Assembly: GCA_031001845.1 (NCBI GenBank)
Contig: JARNGD010000026.1
Location: 62,001 to 126,000 of the forward strand
Direction of reading: 5' to 3'
Source of the DNA: Achaetomiella virescens
Lineage: Eukaryota > Ascomycota > Sordariomycetes > Sordariales > Chaetomiaceae
Length of the DNA stretch: 64,000 bases
How positions within the stretch are numbered: position 1 is the stretch's first letter; the number at the start of each line of letters is the position of its first letter. Positions 12,110-23,195 of the stretch are shown here, piece after piece. The position numbers and the translations under genes were made by a program. Below the pieces are notes generated by a model. It worked only from the letters and a program-made list of their open reading frames with translations, did not search any database and was not told where the DNA came from.

Positions 12110-15100
12110 CTACCAATCATCATCATCATCCCTCTTCGCCATGGCGTTTCTTCCTCGCCAGCAAAGCATCCGCCAAGCTCCCAGCCAGACGGGCGTCGGA
12201 GTGTTACTCCTGCTGCTGTCCGATCCATTCAGACTCATGCCCGAATCGCGAGCTTGCAGTCCAGCGGGCTTCCTGCCCGCCGCCGGACGCTTGGCCGGAG
12301 GCTGCGGCGCAGCCGGCTTAGCCTTTGCACCGTTCGCTGCAGGAGGAGGGGGAGGAGGCCGCGGGGCGGCGACAGGGGGCGGGGCCTGTTCCTCGACATA
12401 CGCGCGGGGACCCAGGCTTGGCCGGCGCCGTCCTTAGCAAGCCACCAGCCTGAGAGGAGATGGTCAGCATGGTTATTCATCCAATAAGCAGAGGCAGAAA
12501 CGTACCGTTGTTTTCCTTCTGTATGATCTCAATGAGCTGGCCCGCCTTGATCGATAGCTCGTTGTCTCTCTGGCCGGTGAAGTCGTAGAGCACCTTGGCC
12601 ATGATCTTGGGCTTGGCAGCTGGCGGAGCAGGAGGCGGGGAGGGGGGAGCGCGCGACAGAAGAGTGGACTGCTGCCGGGTTATGCGAGGGGATGCTGACC
12701 GACGCTGCAGCCGCGGCTGGTTGGGGTTGTGGGACCGACCTTGAGGAAGCTGCCGCGCTCGCTCCTGTAGAAGCCCCGGCTGACGGCCGAGGCTGGGGTT
12801 GCGGTTGACGGGGAACCGAGAGGGTCTGCCACCTGGTCCTCCAGGCTTGATGAGCTTACCCGGGTGATCGGCCTCGGCGGCACCGGCTTGCCCTTGGGTG
12901 TCGGCCGAGATACGGAGTTAGCCGGCTCGCCTTGCTGGGTATGCACAGCGCCGCTCTTGTAGAAATCATGCTGTGTGGGTGCTCCTTGAGCACCTTGACA
13001 ACCTGCATCTTGCCCGGCTTCTTGGCGTACTCAATCGTGTCTCCAATCTTCAAGTTGAAGCCTCCAGGCATAACCCGCTTCATCTGAGTGAACATCTCTG
13101 TCTTGAGCACGCAGTTGAGCAGGGGATCGGCCTCCTGTTGTGACCCAACACCCAGCGAGAACCAGTCATCCGGCATGTGGATGTGCCGACGAACTTGATG
13201 GCGCCCAGAGGGAAAGCACGCTCAACGACGATCTGGACCTGGTTCTGGGCGAGCATCTGAGCCACGATATAGTACTTGTTGTTGGTGACGATGAGAATTC
13301 TGGGGCTGGGCTTGCTGGACCGGCCGAACTTGGCCTCTAGAATCTCGCCGCGGCACGAGAAAACTGCCTTCTCGTTGCTGCCGAGCTGGATGGCATTGCG
13401 CACCTGAGCACCGGGACCGGTGCTCGCGTTGATGCCAAGGTAGTCACCGAGGAATCTCCTGGAGCCGAGGATGCTCATTCTCCTGCGCTCCTTCGGCCTT
13501 GTAGGATCCTGTGGCCCTCCCGGAGCTGGAGGTACTCGGGCCGGTGCGCTTCCTCCTCCAGAAACGCTGGATCCGGGTGGCAGCCTCTGCCCTGTACGCG
13601 AGATACGCGCGCCACATCCGCTGGATACGGGTTGCCATGTTGTGCCAGTAACGGTCGCGCATGTGCTCGAGGGCGAAGAGCGTCTCGGGCGACTTGATGA
13701 AGGCCTTGGTGAACACCGAGCTGCCATTCCTCCTTGGAATGCTTGTGTCCTTGAGGATCTGCTTGACAGCTGCCTCGTATGACCCTTGCCATGTGTACTC
13801 GCCAGCATACGAGGTTGCAGGAGAAAGCAGAAGAACCGTCCACAAACTTTTCAAAAGACTGGCGGTAGGCGAAACCACGCGGCGGATGCGCACGTTTTCT
13901 TGGAGGCCGAGGTACTTGATCTGGTGGAGGACGGGGACATTGTACTCGGTAGGCGACTTGTTCTCGTTGGGCTTGATGGTTCGGATGTATGAAGGCTGGC
14001 ACTTCATGAGCGTGTCCACGAGCGCGTTTGCGGAGCTCTTATCCTGTCGCCTGCTGATGGAGGCTGCTTCCGGTTGTCTTGATCCACCTGGTTGGGGGAA
14101 CAGCGTGTGGATGAACTTGTTCTGGCTGACCTGGAACAAGTTGAGGAGACCCTTCAGGAGCTGATCCTTGTTCTTATCCGTGATGCCGTCGACCGTGTAG
14201 GTGACATCGCCGGCGTAGTGCTTGACAATGAAGCTGCCTTGGCGGGGGTAAGGTGCGGGTTCGACATGCCGTTGATGGACTGCATGAAGGTGCGGTCGCA
14301 TGCGGCAGGTCGGCGTGAGCGGTCTTGGTGGCGTCCTTCATGGCTGAGAAGATACCTGGTGGCCTGACAGACACGATCAGGTCGCACACGATCTTGTTGT
14401 CAAAGTAGGAGATGGGAGTCCACTTGATCTGCTCCCGCGCGTACTCCTCCTGCTCGGCCTTGAGTGTCAACTGAATGAAGATCTGCTGCAGCTTCTCGTT
14501 CACGTAGTTGATGCAGAGCTGCTCAAAGCTGTTCTTCTCGAAGATCTCGAACCCGTAAATGTCCAGAATACCGATCGAGTTCGCGTAGCTTGGCGCGCCC
14601 TGAGTGACTGGTTGATGCGCTCGACAATCCAGTCAAACAAGTTGTTGTAGATGGCTTTTGCCAGGGCGTCCCTGGTCGCCATCGCTTGAGCAACGTTCGC
14701 AGGGACACTCGATCACCTCGCCATTCCGCGGCGTCAGGATACGGATCGTGATGGCATGGACCAGCCGGGCCGGGTCAACCTCGAGCAAGTATGCCAGGAA
14801 ATCCACAACTGACTGGTCCGACACAGCCGCATATCCGCTGTCATCCTCGCGGAATACTAGGTTACCAGTCCAGAGGATGGCCGCGAGCATGCGGAAGATG
14901 CTGTCTTGCTCTGCCTGCGTAAGGCCAATAACCTTCATGGCATTAAGCGTGTCTTGGAACTCGGCCAAATCGTCGATCCCATCGACATCGAAGCATTTTG
15001 ATCTGCTGGTTAAATGTATGTCTCAGGCTTCTGCACGCCAAAAGTCTCCCGGTAGTGCTTAGAGGCGCCCTTGGTGAATTGGTAAAAGATGTGGAAGTTG

Positions 15101-15884
15101 CGTTCGTTTGTGATCTGCCCAACCACGCGCGACTTCTCGAGCAGGTAGTTAGTGATGTCGGCACCGACCGGCTCGCCCTGCGCGTTGAAGTGGATTTGCA
15201 GATATTTGCCGAATCGCGACGAGTTGTTGTTCCGCAGCGTCTTCGCATTGCCGAACGACTCGAGTAGCGGATTTGTCGCCAGGACCATGTCCTTGATCTG
15301 CTGGATATCGCCCGTCTCGCCGCCTGACACATTGGCGATATCTGCATAATGCGCTTGGCCGCCTCGGTCTTGCCGGCACCGGACTCGCCTGAGATAATGA
15401 CACACTGGTTGTCCTTGTACGCCTTCATGTTGTAGTAGGGACTCGGCGATGGCGAAGACGTGTGGAGGCATCTCTAACCGGTTTTTCCCCCGATAGCTGT
15501 TTGAGGACCTGGTCGGTGTAGATGCCGAGGTCACGAAAAGGGTTAACTGAAACAAGACATGGCCGATGTATGTGTAGATCTCGGCGCCCTCGAAGCGCTT
15601 TTCAAGTTCTCGTTTAATGGCCTCGTTGGACACGGTGCGCAGCAGCGTCAGGTCAGAGACACCGATCTCCTTCTTCTTCGTCGTATCGAAGGTGGCCTTC
15701 TTGGGCTTGCTCGCACTTGCCTGCCCGGCCCCGCCGGCAGCGCGGTCGGCTCGCGCGGCCTTGTCTTTTGCACGTCGAGTGATACCCTGCGACGGGGCGG
15801 TGTCAGCGATGTTTATCCTTCTGATCGAGGCGAGCAACCGGGGCTGGCTCGGTGCCGGATGCCTCTCAGAGTGGTGCTCACCAT
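12110..15884 (-). CDS. myo1: Class I myosin (myosin-1)
   Basis: This is the long-tailed class I myosin of fungal endocytic actin patches and polarised growth, about 1,200 residues. A three-base first exon (ATG, 15882-15884) is followed by an intron and then [15 protein letters not shown]. The motor has the P-loop GESGAGKT (15366-15389), [10 protein letters not shown] (switch I) and [20 protein letters not shown] (switch II), then [11 protein letters not shown]. Two IQ motifs follow ([25 protein letters not shown]), then the TH1 basic tail with [11 protein letters not shown], a proline-rich TH2, an SH3 domain ([14 protein letters not shown] to [15 protein letters not shown]) split by the intron 12450-12505, and an acidic end AKRDDDDDW. 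There are many one-base breaks, for example near 14690, 14580, 13860 and 12405. The residue 16 before DALAK, the TEDS position, is Glu. Confidence 0.95.
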
Positions 15885-18800
15885 GGTGGGCCCGTCATGC
15901 GTCGTGCTCCGCGAAACGCCAGCAATTGATTGATGAGACGAGACCGCAGACAAGCCAAGTGACGGTTGCGGATCGTTGATGGTTCGAAAACGGGAGAGTG
16001 CGCCGGCAGCACGAGGTTGTGGTGGCGATCCAGCAGCGGCGAGTTGGTGGTTTCTGGCGATCGAATGCCCCCCCCTTGACGAAGCCTGATAATCTTTGGG
16101 CCAAACAACGGTGCCTGATTGTCTCCTGGCAGGACTGGAGTCGCCTTCTGCGCAGTGACGAAAGGGCCCCAAGAATTGGCGGGGCAGCCTGACTGCGGGC
16201 ACCTGTGGCACGAACTTCCAGAAGACTGGGCGGCTGCTACCCAATCGTTGCTTGATTACGGACCCCACTACCGAACACGTGTAATTGCGCTCAGCCACAG
16301 CTAGCAGCTTTCCAAGGTTGGATGCCACGCAAGCTAGCCACAACCGTTTTCCCTAACACTTGCATGCTGCCTGCAGTCTTGACCTGCGCGAGACAGGTTT
16401 CAACACTAACCGGAGCCGTTGCCTTGATTTCTCCTACGACTGCCCGTCCGAGTCCTGTCCTCGAAACCTTGACGCGTGGAGGCGGACACTCCCTTGAGGG
16501 TCAGACGCCAAGCTGTCTATTGCGACGGGACGAGGATGGCTGCTCTGGCATTTTGCGCTTTGTGTGCTTGAAAGAGCCAGAACGCTTGGGTTGTTGGGTG
16601 TCTGAGGCGCACGCAGAAATCGTACGATTCCCACGGCGGCACGACCCGGATCGTCGAGGACTTCCTCTGGGAGGATGTAATGGTGTGCAGCTGCAGGTGA
16701 GCATGTCGCAGATAACCTTATATAAGATCTGGCTCGCTCTTCGGACGACCAACTCTCCAATTTAATTCTCACTCGAACGCTCAACATGAAATCCTTCCTG
16801 TTCTGTGTCTGATTATGTGGTTGGGCTACCCCGAGTGCTCTCACCACAGCGAGCTAGGCCCTACGGCACATACGTCGAGCTCAAGCTGCTGTCTCAGCTC
16901 GGAATCGGAGAACACTTGGTCCCTCGGGCACCTCAGTTCCAGCATACCCTACCTCGTTTCGGAGCCGTCCGCGTCGAGGAGCTCATCCACGACAGTCCTT
17001 GGACAACACCATCCGGTTAGCCCCCTCGCTCGTCATCGGACATGACGTCGCCCTGCCCGTCCGATACAGCTGCCAAAGCTCTGATTCTTATCCTGTGACC
17101 TTTGTCGCGGGATTGACGGTTTCACAATAGGTGTGGAGTCGGGACGCCGTGCTGGCACGGCACTCGGAGTCTGAGCAGCGGGCATTGAAAGGGCGGATGG
17201 TGGGACGAAGCTGCGGCATAGGATGAGAGTTTGGGGGCTTGCATGGCATTCTCTGACAATGGCGTCCTGGAGATCGCGCCCAGGCACCATTACGGCCCGG
17301 TTCGCGATGCTTCAGGTTGCTCAGGCCGGTGTATCGCGGTTCGACGTGAGCCTGCTGTTGAGGATCTGCTCGGCGGCTCGCCCAGGGGTCTGTGCCTCCA
17401 CCCCTGAGCTGCCTCTTGCACTCCACTCCCTGCAGAAGGATTGAAGCTTTTCGCGTAATAGCGGTCAAGGCACGGTGCCGGTGACATGCTTGCTTCATTT
17501 TGCAACCCCATGCTTTCACCGAGTGGGTTTTGAGAGATCTCAAGCCGGTACCGCCTTCGAAGTTTCGGCACCCACCATATCCTTGACAAGGAGAGCACGG
17601 TTCGACGAAACGCTCAAGCACAAGCGCATTGAACAATGGGATCTACCAATTTATCAATATCCCAGCGTGCGCGTGTCTCGGGCCAACCGGGGTTCTAATC
17701 TCGTCGAGGCGGACCAGAACCACAGACTCGAGGAGCTCCCGGGAGCATGCCACCGTCAGGTGACTGTCTGCTCGCCTGTAGGCGAGATCGGATGATCGCA
17801 GTCAACCATTGATAGCGCAGTTCGGCCAGATGCGATGTATTGGATCATTGTGCGGCCAAGTGTGCGGTGACTCGGCCGTTCTGGACCTGGTGAGGTGCAA
17901 AGAATGGCGATGACGCGGAGATGCAGCTTGCCGAGACAGGGCCTCTGGGAAGCGCAGCTGGAGTTGTGCAGAATCGACGCTATTCCCTATCAGGACGGCG
18001 CCCCCAGGTTTTCACAAGTGTCTCGGGACCTGATTGGTGATCTCACAGAGAAGCCCTTCCTTAAGCTGCCTAGCGGCCCGTGGCATTTCTCGTTGTTCTT
18101 CTGAGACCCTGGCGTTAAGCGCCAGCGGTCTTGGCCACCCGAGAATTCTTGGACAACATGTGCCTGGATCTATTCTTAGGTCAACGCCGCCTCAACTCAA
18201 CCTCTCGTCTTCGCCGGCTCGCCTTTCTTTCGTGATTACCGAACGGGATCATGGCGGCGTCGACGATTCCCGCCGAACGGTGCTGAGGGGACTTTTCATC
18301 TCATCTCTGGCATCCTGCTAACTCTCCGCTCTCCCCACTGCGACTTTGGATCTCAGGGCCTCGCTCATCAGACCCCTGTCACAGCCCGAAACGTCGAGGT
18401 CGCCTCCAGCAGCCCCGGGTCAAAGCGTCTCTAACATCCCTCGTCTCAACTTCTTCGCGCCACCCTTGACAAAGTCCCGGCTCTCTGATAACGGCCGTCA
18501 GTTGGGTCCAAGAACCTGACACAGATCTTGCGACAGCGAAACAGGCTCCAACGTCTGATCTGCCAGCATATTCCCACTTCATCGAATTTTCGTCGACCCA
18601 TCATCGGCACACCTAGTCTCCCAGTCCTCAGCGTCTCGCCATAGGCCCTTGTTCGTCGTAGCGGGACGCTTGCCTCTTGAGGGCGAAAGGCCAGCAGAGA
18701 GGGGGAGAGAGAGAGAGAGAGAGAGAAACACGGTCGAGCATTGTCCGGACCCGTCCCGAGGTTTCAAAGTCCCTGCCGCCTCCAGATTTTTTAGCTCTTT

Positions 18801-19463
18801 GGGCCCTGCAAGGCCAAGCAAGGATATCCGAGGAGATACAGGGCGATAGCACGACTTCCTTGCCGTTGCATCCGAACCCCTTCCCCCCAGGTGCTTGTTT
18901 GCATCCGTGTACGCCGTGCGGGCGGGAAAGGGTGTTGCATCTGGTGGTTCCCCGCTGCTGGGCTCTTGCTGGGGCCGGTCTCTTATGACCAGGCTTCCGC
19001 CGCCCGCACATCGTCCTCGTCGCTCACTCGTTTTTTTTCCACCTCTCCTCCTGTCCCTCACTTGGCGAGGCAAAAAGACCGAGACCCTCTCAGCGAGCGC
19101 CTCTCGTCTCCGTCCTTTCCTTTCTCTTCAGCTGCTGGCTCAGACCACTCTTTTGTTCTTCGCTTCTAGCAGGCCTCTGGTTCGACACCGTCATTGCGTC
19201 GTGCTGTTGGCCGCGTTTAGATCCGGTTCTGGACTTGGATAATACCCACTTGTCATTTTTAATTCCGAGGGGACGAGAAAGGGGTGGTTCGAAACAGGGC
19301 CGATCATCGTATCGCCATCGTCCGACCCCTATCACCAGTCCGAGGCCGCTGGTTGTCAATACCGATTCGAGCTAAGGAGCCGAAGTCACCTCTGGTCGCA
19401 GGTCGACATTGCCATACCGTGTTGTTTATTGTACGGCGTTAGAGAGGGGAACACGTCGGCAAG
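15885..19463. promoter_or_regulatory. Shared MYO1 / NOXA intergenic region
   Basis: These 3.6 kb lie between two head-to-head genes, myosin-1 and the NADPH oxidase, so they hold both promoters and long leaders. The half next to noxA is pyrimidine-rich (about 18980-19160) and contains a GA repeat at 18705-18726. A TATA-like stretch (TTATATAAGATC, about 16719-16730) precedes a short hydrophobic reading start at 16785 that stops after eight codons. I do not call a gene there. No other conserved coding sequence is seen. Confidence 0.5.
18705..18726 (+). repeat. (GA)11 microsatellite
   Basis: Eleven GA dinucleotides follow a run of Gs, about 740 bp upstream of the noxA start. It may lie in the noxA promoter or 5' leader. 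GA repeats are common in fungal promoters, but a role here is only inferred. Confidence 0.85.
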
Positions 19464-21353
19464 ATGGAGTTCATGACGCTGTTGAAAAAGCAATTCACGC
19501 CAACGAAACTGCTCTTCCATGTCTTATTCTGGACTTTTCACTGGGGCATCTTCGCCTATGGATGGTACGTGTCCGGGCCCTCAAGAGAGCCGTGGTTAGA
19601 GCATCGAGCAAGAACGGCTGACATGGATCGTACAGGTGGAAGCAACAGAGCGATGTCCGCCTTGCAGGCCTCAACACGCTTCAGTACTCGGTGTGGCTGT
19701 CGCGAGGTGCTGGCTTGGTGTTGAGCGTCGACGGGATGCTCATCTTACTCCCCGTCTGCAGGACCATCATGCGGTTCATCCGACCAAAGATCAGGTTCCT
19801 GCCGCTCGATGAGAACCTCTGGATGCACAGACAGCTTGCCTATGCGATGCTACTATTTACCATCATCCACACCGCTGCCCATTACGTCAAGTAAGTAGGA
19901 CATGATAGAAGCCTTGTCGAGGGACCTGACTAACAACGATTGTTAGCTTTTACAACGTCGAAAAGACCCAGATTCGCCCAGTGACGGCCGTGCAAATCCA
20001 CTACGTTCAGCCTGGTGGTATCACGGGCCACGTCATGCTGCTTTGCATGTCCTGATTACACCACCGCGCATCACCGCATCAGACAGCAGTCCTTCGAGAC
20101 CTTTTGGTACACGCATCACCTCTTCATTCCCTTCTTCCTCGCCCTCTACACCCACACGGTCGGCTGCTTCGTCCGCGATACCCCCAACGGATTCTCGCCA
20201 TTCGCCGGTGACCAATACTGGGAGCATTGCATCGGTTACCTGGGTTGGAGATGGGAACTCTGGACAGGCGGCTTCTACCTCCTGGAGCGGCTGTACCGCG
20301 AAATTCGCGCTATGCGCGAGACCAAGATCACTCGTGTCATCAGGCACCCTTATGGTAGGCACCTTCAAAACATGTGGCACGACCCTCAGGTTAACCCTTT
20401 CCAGATGTTGTTGAGATCCAGTTCAACAAGCCGTCGTTCAAGTACAAGGGGCCAGTGGCTGTTCCTCCAGGTTCCCGAGGTCTCCAAGTACCAATGCACC
20501 CGTTCACCATCACCTCGTGCCCGTACGACCCATACGTCTCGGTCCACATTCGGCAGGTTGGCGATTTCACCAGGGCACTTGGCGACCGAGTGGGTGCTGG
20601 CGGCGCGCTGAGCAAGCTCTACGAGGGCGTTGACCCCATGGGCATGTACGAGGTGGCCCTTGCCAACGGACAGAAGATGCCGGATCTTCGCATCGATGGA
20701 CCTTATGGTGCGCCCGCTGAGGACGTCCTTCGAGAACGATCGCTGTCCTGATCGGGACAGGTATTGGCGTCACCCCCTGGCGTCCCCATCATCAAGAACA
20801 TCTGGCACCTGCGGAACGGACCGAACCCGCCGACTCGTCTGCGCCGCGTCGAGTTCATCTGGGTGTGGGACACCAGCTCATTCGAGTGGTTCCAGACTCT
20901 GCTCTCGTCTCTGGAGCAACAGTCCAGCGAGCAGCCCGCGTCCCCGGCTCTGGCGGCATCGAGTTCCTCAAGATCCACACGTACCTGACGCAGAAGCTCG
21001 ACATGGACACGACGCAGAACATTGTGCTCAACAGCGTGGGCGCCGCCGTGGACCCGCTCACCGAGCTCAAGGCGCGGACGAATTTTGGCCGCCCCAATTT
21101 CAGCAAGCTCTTTACCAGCATGCGCGACGGTATCTTGGACCGGACATACCTCAACGGTTTAGAGGGCAACATGAGGACCACGGTCGGTGTCTACTTCTGC
21201 GGCCCCTCAGCAGCTGGTAAGTTTAGCTCTCACTTTTGACTTTTAGACATAACCATGCCGCTAACCGCGTGACCAGCCCGTGACATCAAGAAAGCTGCCA
21301 AGGCGGCCACCGTCCGTGAAGTCCGCTTCCGCTTCTGGAAGGAGCATTTCTAA
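19464..21353 (+). CDS. noxA: NADPH oxidase NoxA/Nox1
   Basis: This is the catalytic superoxide-producing oxidase of the fungal NoxA (Nox1) type, used in sexual development and hyphal fusion. It runs about 555 residues with no EF-hand extension, which separates it from NoxC. The protein starts MEFMTLLKKQFTPTKLLFHV. Haem-bearing helices include WMHRQLAYAMLLFTIIHTAAHY and FWYTHHLFIPFFLALYTHT. The FAD site is HPFTITSCP, the NADPH site is LIGTGIGVTPW, and the end FRFWKEHF is diagnostic. Introns lie at about 19565-19635, 19891-19946, 20355-20403 and 21217-21276. One-base breaks appear near 20058, 20452, 20496, 20737 and 20783, the last beside the NADPH-binding motif. It is divergent from myosin-1. 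Confidence 0.95.
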
Positions 21354-23195
21354 CTACTGCATATTCTTTATAATAACGAGGCGAGGCCTTTCTCAGTCGA
21401 ACGAGCTGGTACCTGCGCGATGCCGGCAGAGCTAAGGCTCAAGGAACATGGCTGCTATTTTTAAGGGGGAGGTTAGTGGCGGTCAATGTCGTCGTTTGAG
21501 GCATTCCGCACTGTGGGAGAGGCTGAGCCTGGCTCAGCAGGTTGGATTCTCCAGCAAAAGCTACCAGAGAGAGAAGTTGTTACGGAGGCAGGAGGGGGAG
21601 GTTCCCTGCTGTCTCCCATCCTTCATACTTGTATATACCATGGAGTTTTACATTCAAAGCACTACGTCTAGCCATACCGATTGTCTGAATCATTGTCTGA
21701 ATCTTCCAAGATCAGCACCAGGGTCCCTGCCTTACCGCTTTCAGTAATTGATGAAGTATTAGAGAGTGAGAGACTCATGCAACATGACCTAGTATGCGCT
21801 ACGAAGTGGACGCAGCTTTTTATCGTACAATGTCACCAAAGATGTTGCCCTTCCTACCCTGCGGTAGATGCGGCTCAACCAAGAGCGGCTGCAGCACATG
21901 CGAGGGACTGCGGCTCGGTAGAGTAGCTTGATATTGAAGTCCAAAACCCTGCAGGGGTCATTGGGCTGGGAAGAGATCAATGAGCCTGCCATGCACTGCA
22001 CATTGTGCCAGTGGAAGGAATCATGTCTGCGGTAGGACAGGAGAAGACGATGGATGTGGTAAACACTAAGCGCAGGAGAAATCATTCCCGTGACATTCTC
22101 AATGAGTAAAACACACCAAGCCAGTGTGGCATCCACCGCCGTCCTGCCCCTCGGAAGAGTTGCTGAGAGAGGGGTATGACGAGATTCGGTGACAACCTCA
22201 CCAGGCGGGCTCCCCGCTACTCTGGAAGCAGCCGGCTTTGCTGCAACTGCTACTACTACATAATAATAGTGGTATCTGGTTAAGGGGGTTGGTGTCACAA
22301 GGGAAAGGCCCCGCCTCCATTACTATACAAACCCTTACTTTTTGGGACATGCGAGAAGAAGGAGGCATTCTCGCCGCGTGTGGCTTGTCTTCTCTAACAA
22401 CAGTGACTGGGATTCCCGATGTGGCTCTCGACATCGGGAGGAAGACCTGAAATTTCTCATGGGTCACCAAGGCATGTTCAGGTTCGCCGCAAACCTGTGA
22501 AACTATCCATTGCTGATTTCCCGCTCAGGACCCCGTCTGCTCAAGGAGTGTGGGTGCAAATGCCGTGATGTTAAACGAGTGTACAAGTGTTATATCAAAC
22601 GAGCCTGCGATACACGATGCATTATTCCACCAAACCCTTCCAATCCTCTCCCAGTCGAAGGGTCGCATCCTCGGCTTCGGATGTGGCGAGGTGGCAACGG
22701 AACCAGAAGATAGGTGGAAGATCAGTCCTCATGACTCTGCCTGGCGGCTAAGCATGGCCTGACTCCCGACCGAGAGGGCAGTAAGACCACACTGGGAGAA
22801 TCCGGCTTCCGAGGTAAGAGAGCCTTGCGGCACACACTTGGCCGCATGATATGGTTGTTCAGCAAGGGCCGAAACCTGTTGGCAACAAAAGAAGTTTCGG
22901 CGGGTGGTTGATGAGAGTTCGTACCTGCCCTGTGACACAACCGACGCCTATCGGCTTCAAAGTTTGGATACCCGAGGACTAAAATGGCAAATGTTGGATG
23001 GAGCACGCTTTCCAATGAGCTGCATGTGCATCTGGTCTGAATATTTAGAGTAGAGGGCAAGAGGGAAGACTTTTTAAGGGACAATGGGCACAATGATGGG
23101 CACAACAACCACAATTCGAAGCCACGCGTTGGATGCAGAAACGCTGGGTACAAGAAGCCCAAATGTCTATCATTTGCTCTATGTTCATCTTCAGG
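21354..23195. other. Intergenic between noxA and LeuRS (tail to tail)
   Basis: The two flanking genes converge here, so the stretch should contain two 3' ends and no promoter for either, yet it is about 1.8 kb long. I see no gene. Frames are short and stop-rich, and local base composition is less GC-rich than in the genes. Confidence 0.5.
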
